Positions 28,541 through 38,043 of a stretch of DNA of 64,000 nt are shown piece by piece. The position numbers and the translations under genes are program-made. Source of the stretch: Thermopolyspora flexuosa (GTDB lineage: Bacteria > Actinomycetota > Actinomycetes > Streptosporangiales > Streptosporangiaceae); contig NZ_VFPQ01000001.1 of the NCBI RefSeq assembly GCF_006716785.1, forward strand, positions 1,550,001 to 1,614,000. The letters run 5' to 3'. Each line of letters opens with the position of its first letter. Within the stretch, counting starts at the first letter, position 1. The notes under the pieces were generated by a model. That model was not told the DNA's origin and searched no databases. It worked only from the letters and a program-made list of their open reading frames with translations.

Positions 28541-29578
28541 GTGCATTCCCAGCCTGCCGACTCCGTCTTCATCCGGGCCTGCCGACGCCAGGCGGTGCCG
28601 TACACGCCGGTCTGGTACATGCGCCAGGCCGGGCGCTCGCTGCCCGAGTACCGCAAGGTGCGCGAGGGCGTGCCCATGCTCACCGCCTGCGCCACGCCGG
28701 AGCTCGTCGTGGAGATCACGATGCAGCCGGTCCGGCGGTACGGCGTGGACGCCGCGATCTTCTTCAGCGACATCGTGGTGCCGCTGAAGGCGATCGGCGT
28801 CGACCTCGACATCAGGCCGGGCGTCGGGCCCGTGGTCGAGGCGCCCATCCGGGACCGCGAGGGCCTGGCCGCGCTGCGCCCGCTGGAGCCGGACGACGTG
28901 CCGTACGTCACCGAGTCGGTGCGCGCGCTCGTCGGCGAGCTGGGCGGGACGCCGCTGATCGGGTTCGCCGGCGCGCCGTTCACCCTCGCCTCCTACCTGA
29001 TCGAGGGCGGCCCGTCGAAGAACCACGACAACACCAAGGCGATGATGTACGGCGAGCCGGAGCTGTGGCACGCCCTGATGGAGCGGCTGAGCGAGATCAC
29101 GCTGGCCTTCCTGCGCCTGCAGGTGGCGGCCGGGGCGTCGGCGGTGCAGCTGTTCGACTCCTGGGTGGGCGCGGTCGCCCCGGAGGACTACCGCGAGTTC
29201 GTGCTGCCGCACACCTCCCGGATCTTCGCCGGGCTCGCCGACCTCGGCGTGCCCCGCATCCACTTCGGCGTGGGCACCGGGGAGCTGCTCGGCCTGCTCG
29301 GCGAGGCCGGGGCCGACGTGGTCGGGGTGGACTGGCGGGTGCCGCTCGACGAGGCGGCGCTGCGCGTGGGCGCGGGCAAGGCGCTGCAGGGCAACCTCGA
29401 CCCGGCGGTGCTGCTCGCCCCGTGGGAGGTCGTGGAGCGGCGCGCCCGCGACGTGCTCACCCGGGGGCGCGTCGCCGAGGGCCACGTGTTCAACCTGGGC
29501 CACGGGGTGCTCCCGGCGACCGACCCCGACCAGCTCGCCCGGCTCACCGACCTGGTGCACGAGGCGTCCGCCCGCTGA
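28541..29578 (+). CDS. hemE: uroporphyrinogen decarboxylase
   Basis: Converts uroporphyrinogen III to coproporphyrinogen III by four decarboxylations; cytoplasmic; 345 residues, normal for HemE. Signatures: [16 protein letters not shown] (Arg-rich substrate site), [31 protein letters not shown] (family signature 2), [12 protein letters not shown] and [16 protein letters not shown] with the conserved His. It starts with GTG at 28541. It stands divergent to DUF3000-rnd and 1.4 kb before hemG-hemQ on the same strand, giving three haem-pathway genes within 4.7 kb. Confidence 0.96.
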   Translation: MHSQPADSVFIRACRRQAVPYTPVWYMRQAGRSLPEYRKVREGVPMLTACATPELVVEITMQPVRRYGVDAAIFFSDIVVPLKAIGVDLDIRPGVGPVVEAPIRDREGLAALRPLEPDDVPYVTESVRALVGELGGTPLIGFAGAPFTLASYLIEGGPSKNHDNTKAMMYGEPELWHALMERLSEITLAFLRLQVAAGASAVQLFDSWVGAVAPEDYREFVLPHTSRIFAGLADLGVPRIHFGVGTGELLGLLGEAGADVVGVDWRVPLDEAALRVGAGKALQGNLDPAVLLAPWEVVERRARDVLTRGRVAEGHVFNLGHGVLPATDPDQLARLTDLVHEASAR

Positions 29579-29701
29579 CGCCGCGCCGCGGCGCGTGCCG
29601 GCGTGCCGTCCTCCGGTTCGCCGTGCCCGGCCGGCGCCCCGCGCCTCGCGTGGGCGGCGCGCCGGCCGGTGCGGCGCGATGGGGACGCGATGGGGGAGCG
29701 G

Positions 29702-30832
29702 TCAGCGCGGCCGCCCGGGGGTCGCGTCCGGGTCCTGCGGCGGGGCCTCGGGCTCCTCCGGGCCGGAGAGCGGCACCGGTGACGACGCCTCGGGCGGCGC
29801 GTCTCCCGGCGGTTCCGGTGGGGCGCCCCACGACGGGCCGCGCGGCCGCCGTGGCCGCGGTCGTGGCCGCGGGGAGACGAGGCGGGTACGGCTCAGCAGG
29901 CGCGCCAGCGGCCAGACCAGGAGCACGAGCAGGCCGATGGCGAGCAGCCACGGCAGCAGCACCCCGAGCACGGTGAGCCCGACCTTGGTGGCGGCGACGA
30001 GCGCCCGCCAGCCGGTGACCAGCCCGCCGAGGAAGCCCTCCGGCTCGTCCTCGTCCTCCGGCACCTCGACCGCGGGGCCGATGAGGTGGAGGGTGATCGT
30101 CGCCATGCCGGTCAGGGACGCGAGCGCCTTCTGCCGGGCCTGGAGCGACTCCAGCTCGGCCGTGCGCGCGGAGATCTCCCGTTCGATCTCCAGGATCTCG
30201 CCGATCTTCTCGGCGCGGCGCAGCAGGGCGCGGAACTGGTCGATCGCCGCCTCGGCCGACTTGATCCGGCTCTTGACGTCGGCGACCTCCTCGGTGACGT
30301 CCTCGGTGCGCTGGGTGAGGCTCTCCCGCGTGCCCAGCTCGGTGCCGAACCGTTTGAGCACCGTCGCGTAGCGGTCCGGCGGCACCTTGAACGTGATCCT
30401 CGTGCTGCTGCCGGCGGCGGTGGAGGAGTCGCTCTGCTCCTCGGACACGTATCCGCCGGCCTCGGTGGCGATCCGCGTCGCCTTCTCCGCCGCGGCGGCC
30501 ACGTCCTTGGCGCGCACCGTCATCTCGGCGCTGCGGACGAGCGCCCGCTCCGGCGCGACCGTGGCCTTGGTCAGCGGCCGCTCTCCGGCCTCGTCGGCCT
30601 CGCCGCCACCGCCGCGCCCGGCCCCGGCGAGGTCGCGGCCCTCGCCGCCACTCTCCGGGCGGGCCTGGGTGGCGGCCTCGCCGTCCTGTGCCACCGACGC
30701 GGGCGGCGGCTCGGCGGCCTCGTAGCCGCCGCCGGAGCATCCGGCGAGCGCCAGCGCCGCGGCCGTCGCGATCAGCGCGGGCCATGTGGGCCCGACCGTC
30801 CGGGAACGACCCTGGAGCCCGTGGTTCCTCAT
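29702..30832 (-). CDS. DUF4349 lipoprotein
   Basis: A 376-residue membrane lipoprotein. A lipobox-like ALAGC ends the signal peptide, followed by a disordered Gly/Ala/Glu linker. The DUF4349 domain then reads ALVRSAEMTVRAKDVAAAAEKATR, GGYVSEEQ, ITFKVPPDRY, and a coiled coil (VTEEVADVKSRIKSAEAAIDQ through EREISARTAELESLQARQ). A C-terminal helix (LLPWLLAIGLLVLLVWPLARLL) anchors it and a Pro/Arg tail follows. The function of the family is unknown; it sits between hemE and hemG on the opposite strand in this genome. Confidence 0.88.
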   Translation of the reverse strand: MRNHGLQGRSRTVGPTWPALIATAAALALAGCSGGGYEAAEPPPASVAQDGEAATQARPESGGEGRDLAGAGRGGGGEADEAGERPLTKATVAPERALVRSAEMTVRAKDVAAAAEKATRIATEAGGYVSEEQSDSSTAAGSSTRITFKVPPDRYATVLKRFGTELGTRESLTQRTEDVTEEVADVKSRIKSAEAAIDQFRALLRRAEKIGEILEIEREISARTAELESLQARQKALASLTGMATITLHLIGPAVEVPEDEDEPEGFLGGLVTGWRALVAATKVGLTVLGVLLPWLLAIGLLVLLVWPLARLLSRTRLVSPRPRPRPRRPRGPSWGAPPEPPGDAPPEASSPVPLSGPEEPEAPPQDPDATPGRPR

Positions 30833-31018
30833 GCCCCCTTAACGACACGCCGGGCCCGCCGGTTTGGCCACGTTGATCACGACCCGGTCACGTTATCGGA
30901 CAAACGCCGTTATCCGCCGGGCCGGGTGCGGCACATCGGGACGCCGCCGGGACGACGCGCGGCGCCGCGGCGAGGGCGGCGGGCCGTACCGGTGCGACGG
31001 CACGGTAACGTCTGTGGT

Positions 31019-32518
31019 ATGGCAGGAAGATCGAGTCGCGAGAGCGAGTCCCGGAACGCCCCGGAGCGGGACGGGCGACGACACGTCGCGATCGTCGGCG
31101 GGGGCATCGCGGGCCTCGCCGCGGCGTGGTACCTCGGGCGGGACGGCGGCGACCGCGTCAGGGTCACCGTGCTCGAGGGCGGTGACCGGGTGGGCGGCAA
31201 GCTGCGCGTCTCCGAGGTGGCCGGGGTGCCGGTGGACGAGGGCGCCGAGGCGATGCTCGCCGCCCGGCCCGAGGGCAGGGAGCTGGCGCGGCTCGCCGGG
31301 CTCGGCGACGAGCTGGTGGACCCGGGCCCGACCTCCTCGCTCATCTACTCCCGGGGCGCGCTGCGCGAGCTGCCCAAGGGCCACGTGATGGGCGTGCCGT
31401 CCGACCTCGCGGCGCTCGGCCGTTCCGGCATCCTGTCGCCGCTCGGCTTCCTGCGCGTCCCGCTCGACCAGGTGCTGCCGCCCACCCTGGTGCGCACCGA
31501 CGTCTCGGTCGCCGCGTACGTGCGCGCCCGGATGGGCGACGAGGTGGTGGAGCGGCTCGTCGAGCCGCTGCTCGGCGGCGTCTACGCCGGTCGGGCGGAG
31601 TACCTGTCGCTCGACGCCACGATGCCGCGCATCGCCACCGCGGCACGCACCGAGCGGTCGCTGCTCGCCGCGGCGCGGCAGATCGCCCAGGAGGGCGCAA
31701 GCCGTCCCCGCGGGCCGGTGTTCACCACGCTCGCCCGGGGCCTCGGCACCCTGCCGGAGGCGCTCGCCGCCGGGTCCGGGGCCGAGGTGCGCACCGGCAC
31801 GCTCGTGCGCGAGCTGCGCCGTACCGACAATGGCTGGCGGCTGGTCGCCGGCCCGGCGAACGCGCCGGAGGAGATCGAGGCGGACGCCGTGATCCTCGCC
31901 CTGCCCGCGGTCCCGGCGTCCCGGCTGCTCCAGGACGAGGTGCCGAAGGCCGCGGCCGAGCTGGCCCGGATCGAGTACGCGAGCATGGCGATCGTCACCC
32001 TCGCCTACCCGCGCTCGGCGTTTCCCGCGCTCCCCGAGGGCAGTGGCTACCTCGTGCCGCCGGTGGAGGGCCGCGCGGTCAAGGCGGTGACGTTCAGCTC
32101 GGTCAAGTGGCCGCACCTGGCGAAGGCCGCCCCCGACCTGGTGATCGTGCGGTGCTCGATCGGCCGGCTCGGCGAGGAGCAGGTGTTGCAGCGCGACGAC
32201 GCCGAGCTCGTCTCGCTGGCCATGGCGGAGCTGACCGACGTGCTGGGGGTACGCGGGCTGCCGCGGGACAGCCGGGTCACCCGGTGGGGCGGCTCGCTGC
32301 CGCAGTACAACGTCGGCCACCTCGACCGGGTGGCGCGCATCCGGGCCGCGGTCGCCATGCAGCCGGGCCTCGCGGTGTGCGGGGCCGCGTACGACGGGGT
32401 CGGCGTTCCCGCCTGCATCGCGACCGCCCGTACCGCGGTGGGCCGGATTCTGGACCACCTCGATCCGCGGGGAGAATGGCGTCATGACCGAGGAAAGGCA
32501 ACAGCCAAAAGCGCGTGA
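31019..32518 (+). CDS. hemG: coproporphyrinogen III / protoporphyrinogen oxidase (HemY/CgoX type)
   Basis: A 499-residue FAD-dependent oxidase of the HemY type. The dinucleotide motif [14 protein letters not shown] is at residues 26-39, then [33 protein letters not shown] and the C-terminal FAD segment [25 protein letters not shown]. Since HemQ follows directly (35-base overlap), the natural reaction is most likely oxidation of coproporphyrinogen III to coproporphyrin III in the coproporphyrin-dependent branch; the name cgoX would then fit. ATG 31019 is chosen from the family start; the frame is open back to 30086 as a shadow of the DUF4349 gene. Confidence 0.93.
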   Translation: MAGRSSRESESRNAPERDGRRHVAIVGGGIAGLAAAWYLGRDGGDRVRVTVLEGGDRVGGKLRVSEVAGVPVDEGAEAMLAARPEGRELARLAGLGDELVDPGPTSSLIYSRGALRELPKGHVMGVPSDLAALGRSGILSPLGFLRVPLDQVLPPTLVRTDVSVAAYVRARMGDEVVERLVEPLLGGVYAGRAEYLSLDATMPRIATAARTERSLLAAARQIAQEGASRPRGPVFTTLARGLGTLPEALAAGSGAEVRTGTLVRELRRTDNGWRLVAGPANAPEEIEADAVILALPAVPASRLLQDEVPKAAAELARIEYASMAIVTLAYPRSAFPALPEGSGYLVPPVEGRAVKAVTFSSVKWPHLAKAAPDLVIVRCSIGRLGEEQVLQRDDAELVSLAMAELTDVLGVRGLPRDSRVTRWGGSLPQYNVGHLDRVARIRAAVAMQPGLAVCGAAYDGVGVPACIATARTAVGRILDHLDPRGEWRHDRGKATAKSA

Positions 32519-33185
32519 TCTCAACGAAGTGATCCGGTACACCATGTGGTCGGTGTTCCGGCTGTCCGAGCGGCTGCCCGACGAGCGGGACGAGATCGTC
32601 CGCGAGGTCGAGGACCTGCTCGCCCAGGTCGGGCAGAAGGACGTGGTGACCCGCGGCTCCTACGACGTCGCCGGGTTCCGCGCCGACGCCGACTACATGT
32701 TCTGGTGGCACGCCCCGTCCGCGGAGGACCTGCAGGAGGTCTACGGCCGGTTCCGGCGCACCCGCCTGGGACGGGCGAGCGAGCCGGTCTGGTCGGTCAT
32801 CGGGCTGCACCGCCCGGCCGAGTTCAACCGCTCGCACATCCCGGCGTTCCTCGCCGGTGAGGAGCCGCGCGGCTACCTGTGCGTGTACCCGTTCGTGCGT
32901 TCGTACGAGTGGTACCTGCTCGACGAGCGGGAGCGGCGCGAGCTGCTCGCCGAGCACGGCGCCATGGCGCGGGGCTTCGCGGACGTGCGGGCGAACACGG
33001 TGTCCGGGTTCGCGCTCAACGACTACGAGTGGCTGCTCGCGTTCGAGGCGAACGAGCTGCACCGCATCGTCGACCTCATGCGCCACCTGCGGGGCGCGCG
33101 GGCGCGCCGGCACGTCCGGGTGGAGATCCCGTTCTACACCGGCACCCGTAAGCCGCTCTCGGAGCTCGTCGCCGCCCTCCCGTAG
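32484..33185 (+). CDS. hemQ: HemQ, coproheme decarboxylase
   Basis: A 233-residue chlorite-dismutase-fold enzyme that turns iron-coproporphyrin III into haem b, the last step in actinobacteria and Firmicutes. Motifs: [47 protein letters not shown] (with the conserved catalytic-region Tyr), [27 protein letters not shown] in pieces, and EIPFYTG at the end. It overlaps hemG by 35 bases, implying co-translation and matched amounts of the two enzymes. Ferrochelatase is not in the window. Confidence 0.95.
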   Translation: MTEERQQPKARDLNEVIRYTMWSVFRLSERLPDERDEIVREVEDLLAQVGQKDVVTRGSYDVAGFRADADYMFWWHAPSAEDLQEVYGRFRRTRLGRASEPVWSVIGLHRPAEFNRSHIPAFLAGEEPRGYLCVYPFVRSYEWYLLDERERRELLAEHGAMARGFADVRANTVSGFALNDYEWLLAFEANELHRIVDLMRHLRGARARRHVRVEIPFYTGTRKPLSELVAALP

Positions 33186-33207
33186 CAGAGGGAAATTGCC
33201 TGTTTTG

Positions 33208-33253
33208 CCGTAATCCTTCCACAACCTTGGCATACTGCCTTTCAGGATTACGG
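33208..33253. repeat. 9-bp inverted repeat before the membrane-protein gene
   Basis: CCGTAATCC (33208-33216) and GGATTACGG (33245-33253) are perfect inverted copies 28 bases apart in an AT-rich intergenic stretch, ending 17 bases before the next start. CATACT near 33231 could be a -10 element between the arms. It may be a two-site operator, or an RNA hairpin closing the hemQ message. Confidence 0.5.
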
Positions 33254-33269
33254 TGAGATAGGCGGGTAA

Positions 33270-34298
33270 GTGGCACGGTCCAAGGGACGTAGGCGGAAAC
33301 CACGGCGATCACGGCCTCTGGTGAGGATCACGGCGTTCGCGGCCGTGCCGGTGATCCTCGCCGGCGGGGCCGTCGCCACGGCCCGGTTGTGGAGTCCGGG
33401 CGGCACGACGGGTGGCACGACGGATCACACCGGGCTGTCCGCGTACGTCGCCGCCGACCCCGACCCGACGGCGCAGGCGACCGCGCGGCCTGCGCCGCCG
33501 AAGGCCGCGGCGGAGAGCACCGCGGAGAAGCCGCTTCCGGCGCCCGAGGCCACCACGGCCGCGGCGTCGCGTCCGCACGGCGCCGCCACGCCCCGCGCCG
33601 ACCGGCCGGAGAAGACGCCCACGGCAAAGGACGACAAGCCGGAGAAGGCGAAGGGCGGGAAGAAGGCCGGGGCGTCCCCGAAGCCCGGCGAGGAGCCCGC
33701 CGACCGCTCGCCGGACGCCTGGGCCCGGGGGGATGTGCTCGGCGCGAGCGATCTCGCCGACGGCGAGCCGCTGACCAGCCTGTACGGCCTGGGCGATCCC
33801 GGCGGGGGCGCCCCCGCGGACGGCTCCGGCACGGCGCGGCCGGACGACACCGGACCGGTCACGTTCAGCCTGGTCGACCCCTCCGGGGCGGCCGGCGACG
33901 CGCCGGGCCGTACCGAGCCGGACGGGACGGCGGCCACGCCCCGCGCGGGCCGCTCGAAGTACACCGACGTCGCGGCGATGGAGTACTTCCAGGCGCGCTG
34001 GGGCGCGAAGGACGCCGCGATGAAGAAGGTCACCGACATCCGCAGCGTCGGCGGCTACCTGCGCATCTACACCACGCTCAAGGACAACGCGATCAACCAC
34101 AAGCACGCGGTCACGCTCTGCGAGCGCGGCCGCGACTACCTCGCCAAGGAGCGGGGCGTGCGCCACCCGGTGGTGTTCGTGCACGCCCGCACCGGCCTCA
34201 ACGGCAACCCCGTGCTCGCCAACGACCTCGGCCAGGGCGACAAGGACTGCCGCCTCACGACTCCTCGGCCGGGACGAGGCGCAAAGCGATCGAGTTGA
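33270..34298 (+). CDS. membrane-anchored protein with disordered linker and small C-terminal domain
   Basis: A 342-residue protein of unknown function. A very basic N-terminus ([14 protein letters not shown]) precedes one hydrophobic helix (residues ~18-41). Residues ~45-215 are a low-complexity Ala/Pro/Lys/Glu region. A compact C-terminal part follows: [53 protein letters not shown] in pieces, and [20 protein letters not shown]. This resembles a secreted small sensor-type domain, but I cannot name it. GTG 33270 has GGCGGG upstream. Its last 44 bases overlap the convergent msrB gene. Confidence 0.75.
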   Translation: MARSKGRRRKPRRSRPLVRITAFAAVPVILAGGAVATARLWSPGGTTGGTTDHTGLSAYVAADPDPTAQATARPAPPKAAAESTAEKPLPAPEATTAAASRPHGAATPRADRPEKTPTAKDDKPEKAKGGKKAGASPKPGEEPADRSPDAWARGDVLGASDLADGEPLTSLYGLGDPGGGAPADGSGTARPDDTGPVTFSLVDPSGAAGDAPGRTEPDGTAATPRAGRSKYTDVAAMEYFQARWGAKDAAMKKVTDIRSVGGYLRIYTTLKDNAINHKHAVTLCERGRDYLAKERGVRHPVVFVHARTGLNGNPVLANDLGQGDKDCRLTTPRPGRGAKRSS

Positions 34299-34662
34299 TG
34301 CAGTAGCGGTCGTCGGTCGGCGTCGGGAAGCCCTCGCCGTGGAAGACGTGCCCGAGGTGGGAGTCACAGCGGGCGCAGCGCACCTCGGTGCGGATCATGC
34401 CGTGCGAGCGGTCCTCCAGCAGCGTCACCGCGTCGGACGAGGTCGGCGCGTAGAACGACGGCCAGCCGCAGTGCGACTCGAACTTGGTCTCCGACCGGAA
34501 CAGCTCCGCGCCGCAGGCCCGGCACGTGTAGACGCCCACGGTCTTGGTGTCGACGTACTCCCCCGAGAAGGGCGGCTCGGTGCCCGCCTCGCGCAGCACG
34601 TGGTACTCCTCGGGCGAGAGCAGCTGCCGCCACTCCCGTTCGTCCTTTACCACCTTGTCCAT
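34255..34662 (-). CDS. msrB: peptide-methionine (R)-S-oxide reductase
   Basis: Repairs methionine-R-sulfoxide in proteins; 135 residues, cytoplasmic. Zinc Cys pairs are C47/C50 (CRACGAELF) and [11 protein letters not shown]; the catalytic Cys is in [11 protein letters not shown]; the core motif [11 protein letters not shown] is intact. ATG 34662 gives [20 protein letters not shown], the standard N-terminus; the open frame to 34704 adds no conserved sequence. It overlaps the end of the convergent membrane-protein gene by 44 bases. Confidence 0.95.
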   Translation of the reverse strand: MDKVVKDEREWRQLLSPEEYHVLREAGTEPPFSGEYVDTKTVGVYTCRACGAELFRSETKFESHCGWPSFYAPTSSDAVTLLEDRSHGMIRTEVRCARCDSHLGHVFHGEGFPTPTDDRYCINSIALRLVPAEES

Positions 34663-35064
34663 GACCACCAGCCTACCTACGCCGCCAATTGACCTTCCGG
34701 ACATGTCTTTCGCCTCACGGGCTGTTTGCGCAGGCGAGGCATCCTTTCGGCCGCGTTCCGGCGTCTATCGGGATGTGGGGGGTTGATCACCCTTCCGTCG
34801 AGGGCGAGATCGCCCGCCGGGCCGCCCTGGGAGCGGCGAACACCCATATCCCGTGCTGGGAGCCGCCGGGCGGTGGGGAGTTCACCGCGGCCGGGTAGGG
34901 CGCCAGTGCCCGGCGCGCCGAGAAGTACGGCGGGCGGTCACAGGTCCGTCCCGCGCGGGCGCCAGGCCCCGCCGCCGGCAGCCCCGGGACGGACCCGCCC
35001 GGCCCTCCGGGCACGCGCCGGCCGGTCCGGGAGGAATGTCGCCGCCGGGGGGTAGCGTCACGTC
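34663..35064. other. ~400-bp intergenic stretch, no supported gene
   Basis: No gene with a credible start was found. A plus-strand frame ending at 34898 has a protein-like 40-residue end (VDHPSVEGEIARRAALGAAN) without a ribosome binding site or family; it may be a relic. The rest is GC-rich filler before the polymerase gene. Confidence 0.4.
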
Positions 35065-36084
35065 ATGGCCTCGCCGTACATCGAGATCGACGCCGGCGGG
35101 CGGACGATCAAGGTCACCAACCCGGACAAGGTCTACTTCCCGGGGATCGGTGCGACAAAGCGCGAGCTGGTGGAGTACTACCTCGCGGTCGGCGAGGGCG
35201 CGCTGCGCGCGCTCGACCACCGCCCCACCTACCTCAAGCGGCACCCCGACGGGGTGCAGACCGAGCAGATCTACCAGAAACGCGCCCCGGCCCGCCGCCC
35301 GGACTGGCTCGAGACGGTGACGGTGACCTTCCCCAGCGGCCGCACCGCGGAGGCGATCTGCGTCACCGAGGTCGCCGCGCTCGCCTACTGCGCGAACCTC
35401 GGCACGATCGACTTCCACCCCTGGCCGACCCGCTGCTCCGACGTCGAGCACCCCGACGAGCTGCGCGTCGACATCGACCCCCAGCCCGGCACCGGCTTCG
35501 CCGAGGCCCGTCAGGTCGCCCTCGCGGTCCGCGACATCCTCGCCGAGCTCGGCATGACCGGCTTCCCCAAGACCTCCGGCGGCCGCGGCATCCACGTCGC
35601 GGTCCGCATCGAGCCCCGCTGGTCGTTCGTCGAGGTACGGCACGCCGCGATCGCCCTCGCCCGCGAGGTCGAGCGCCGCCTGCCCGCGCTCGCCACCACC
35701 TCCTGGTGGAAGGAGGAGCGCGGCGAGCGCGTCTTCATCGACTACAACCAGAACGCCCGCGACCGCACCATCGCCTCCGCCTACTCGGTCCGCGCCCGGC
35801 CGCACGCTCCCGTCTCCACCCCGGTCACCTGGGAGGAACTGCCCGACGTCGACCCGCGCGATTTCGACATCCGCACCGTGCCACGCCGTTTCGCCGAAAT
35901 CGGCGACGTGCACCGCGCCATCGACGACCGGGCGTACTCCATCGAGCCGTTGCTCGAGTGGTACGCCGCCGACGACCGCGGTGACGAACCGTATCCACCC
36001 AACTATCCGAAAATGCCGGGCGAGCCGAAACGCGTGCAACCGAGCAAGGCACGGCCGAGCGGTGACGGAGCCGATCGAACCTAG
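35065..36084 (+). CDS. LigD-type DNA polymerase/primase domain protein
   Basis: A 339-residue stand-alone polymerase of the archaeo-eukaryotic primase type, as in the polymerase part of LigD used in non-homologous end joining. Motifs: ITNPDKVYFP-like VTNPDKVYFPGIGATKRELV, LKRHPDGV, FHPWPTR, the catalytic Asp pair D136/D138 in LRVDIDPQPG, KTSGGRGIHV, and FIDYNQNARDRTIASAYSVR. No ligase or phosphoesterase domain is fused. An ATP-dependent ligase lies 2 kb downstream on the other strand, but no Ku gene is in the window. It could extend or fill in broken ends with ribonucleotides. Confidence 0.92.
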   Translation: MASPYIEIDAGGRTIKVTNPDKVYFPGIGATKRELVEYYLAVGEGALRALDHRPTYLKRHPDGVQTEQIYQKRAPARRPDWLETVTVTFPSGRTAEAICVTEVAALAYCANLGTIDFHPWPTRCSDVEHPDELRVDIDPQPGTGFAEARQVALAVRDILAELGMTGFPKTSGGRGIHVAVRIEPRWSFVEVRHAAIALAREVERRLPALATTSWWKEERGERVFIDYNQNARDRTIASAYSVRARPHAPVSTPVTWEELPDVDPRDFDIRTVPRRFAEIGDVHRAIDDRAYSIEPLLEWYAADDRGDEPYPPNYPKMPGEPKRVQPSKARPSGDGADRT

Positions 36085-36531
36085 CTCGGCGTGATGTTTT
36101 CACAGCCGGTCGCGATGCCGGTCCGGTACGCACCCCGCCGGGACGTGAAATGACGCCCGTACAACCGCACTCCCCGGCACGGCAGGGGACACGGCATCGG
36201 ATACGGAAAGGTCGCGGGCGCGGCACCGCTGACGCAGCGCATCGGTCCCGCGGCCGAGAGATGACGCACCGTGTCCTGCGCGGTTCGGTACGTCGCGCCC
36301 TGCGCAGGCCGTCGCGTCCCGTAATTCGACGGCGCCGGACGGGCCTGGCGAGATCGTTCCCCGGAAAGTGAGACCGCACATTTCAGGCGGATCCCGGCCC
36401 GGCGCGGCGCGTCGCCGTACGGCACGGCCACGCGCGATTCCCGAAACCCCGGACGCGGGTTGATCCGCGCGGTGGGGCATGCGGTTTACTGCCTGTCGAC
36501 GGCAGATATCAGGCACGACGAGAGGACGCCG
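36085..36531. other. ~450-bp intergenic stretch before the aldehyde dehydrogenase
   Basis: No supported gene; frames on both strands are short and Arg-rich. GC is locally lower. Near its end is an inverted repeat CTGCC...GGCAG (36489-36505, CTGCCTGTCGACGGCAG), close to the dehydrogenase start and a possible operator. GAGAGGA at 36520-36526 is the ribosome binding site of the next gene. Confidence 0.5.
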
Positions 36532-38019
36532 ATGACCGGCAAAGTGATTTCCGTGGACGCGCGCACCGGAAAGGAACGGCGGGAAATCGGGCCCGAGACG
36601 TCCGTCGAGGAGATCGCCACGATTTGCGCCCGGGCCGCGGAGGCGTTCCCGGTGCTGCGCGACCTCGGCCGGGAGGAGCGGGCGCGGCTGCTCGAGGCGA
36701 TCGCGGGTGAGCTGGAGGCCGCGGGGAAGGAGCTGGTCGCCGCCGCCGACGCCGAGACCGCGCTGGGTGAGGGCCGGCTCACCGGCGAGCTGGCGCGGAC
36801 GTGCCACCAGTTCCGGTTCTTCGCCCAGGTGATCCGGGACGGCGGGTACCTCGACGTGGCGATCGACCACGCCGACGCCACCGCGACGCCGCCCCGGCCC
36901 GAGCTGCGGCGCATGATGGTGCCGATCGGCCCGGTCGCGGTGTTCGGCGCGGCGAACTTCCCGCTGGCGTTCAGCGTGCCCGGCGGGGACACCGCCTCCG
37001 CGCTCGCCGCGGGCTGCCCGGTCGTGGTGAAGGCCCACCCGGCGCACCCGGAGACCTGCGAGATCGCGGCGGCCGTGCTGCGCCGGGTGCTGCCGGACGG
37101 CGCCTTCGCCCTCGTGCACGGCATGGCCGCGGGCGCCGCGCTCGTCCAGGACCCGCACATCCGCGCGGTCGGCTTCACCGGGTCGGAGCGCGGCGGGCGC
37201 GCCCTGTTCGACCTCGCCGTCTCCCGCCCCGACCCGATCCCGTTCTACGGCGAGCTGGGCAGCGTGAACCCGCTCGTGGTCACCCCCGGCGCGGCCCGGC
37301 GGCGCGCCGAGGAGATCGGCACCGGTACCGCGGACAGCCTCACCCTCGGCATGGGCCAGTTCTGCACCAAGCCCGGCCTGATCTTCGTGCCGCGCGGCGA
37401 GCACGGCGAGGCCGTGGTGGCCGCCCTGGTGCGCCGGGCCCGCGAGGCCACCCCGGGCGTGCTGCTCACCGAGGGCATCCGCGAGGCCTACGTGGCGGGC
37501 GCGCACCGCGCCCGGCAGGAGGCGACCACGCTGCTCGCGTCCCAGGCCCAGGCCCCGGCGTGCGGCCCCACCCTGGTGCGGGTGGACGCCCAGGCGGTGA
37601 TCGACGGCAAGGCGCCGCTGGAGGAGGTGTTCGGCCCGTTCGGGGTGGTCGTCGACTACGACGGCGAGGAGGACCTGTTCGCCGCGCTGACCGCGCTGCG
37701 CCCGGCCCTGGTCGCCGCGGTGCACGCCGAGGAGTCCGAGACCGACCTCGCCTCCCGGCTGCTCGACCTGCTCACCGAGCGGGTCGGCCGCATCGTGTGG
37801 AACGGCTACCCCACCGGCGTCGCGGTCGCCTGGGCGATGACGCACGGCGGGCCGTACCCGGCCACCACCGCGCCCGGCCACACCTCGGTCGGCGCGAACG
37901 CGATCCGCCGATGGCTGCGCCCGGTCACCTACCAGTCGGTGCCGCTGTCCCTGCTGCCGATCTCGCTGCGCGACACCTCCCCGATGCCCCGCCGCCTCGG
38001 CGGACGGCCCATCCTCTGA
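36532..38019 (+). CDS. aldehyde dehydrogenase (2-oxoglutarate-semialdehyde-type)
   Basis: A 495-residue NAD(P)-dependent aldehyde dehydrogenase. The nucleotide-site motif FGAANFPLAFSVPGGDTASALAAG (in parts), KAHPAHPETCE, FTGSERGGRALFD, the general-base region PFYGELGSVNP and the catalytic Cys in GMGQFCTKPGL are intact; VFGPFGVVV and the C-terminal WNGYPTGVAV complete the fold. The overall pattern fits alpha-ketoglutarate-semialdehyde dehydrogenase of sugar-acid or hydroxyproline catabolism. No partner dehydratase or transporter is adjacent, so the pathway is inference. ATG 36532 has GAGAGGA six bases upstream. Confidence 0.88.
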   Translation: MTGKVISVDARTGKERREIGPETSVEEIATICARAAEAFPVLRDLGREERARLLEAIAGELEAAGKELVAAADAETALGEGRLTGELARTCHQFRFFAQVIRDGGYLDVAIDHADATATPPRPELRRMMVPIGPVAVFGAANFPLAFSVPGGDTASALAAGCPVVVKAHPAHPETCEIAAAVLRRVLPDGAFALVHGMAAGAALVQDPHIRAVGFTGSERGGRALFDLAVSRPDPIPFYGELGSVNPLVVTPGAARRRAEEIGTGTADSLTLGMGQFCTKPGLIFVPRGEHGEAVVAALVRRAREATPGVLLTEGIREAYVAGAHRARQEATTLLASQAQAPACGPTLVRVDAQAVIDGKAPLEEVFGPFGVVVDYDGEEDLFAALTALRPALVAAVHAEESETDLASRLLDLLTERVGRIVWNGYPTGVAVAWAMTHGGPYPATTAPGHTSVGANAIRRWLRPVTYQSVPLSLLPISLRDTSPMPRRLGGRPIL

Positions 38020-38043
38020 CCCCGGAGGGCGGCCCGGTACGGC

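Noticed and set aside
29582-29595. CGCGCCGCGGCGCG palindrome after hemE
   Set aside because: Expected by chance in such GC-rich DNA; no loop or T-run for a terminator.
34773-34898. Plus-strand 41-residue frame MWGVDHPSVEGEIARRAALG...
   Set aside because: Protein-like end but no ribosome binding site or known family; possibly a relic, not strong enough to list as a gene.
36150-36371. 73-residue plus-strand frame before the aldehyde dehydrogenase
   Set aside because: Almost entirely Arg/Pro/His; no start signal and no domain.
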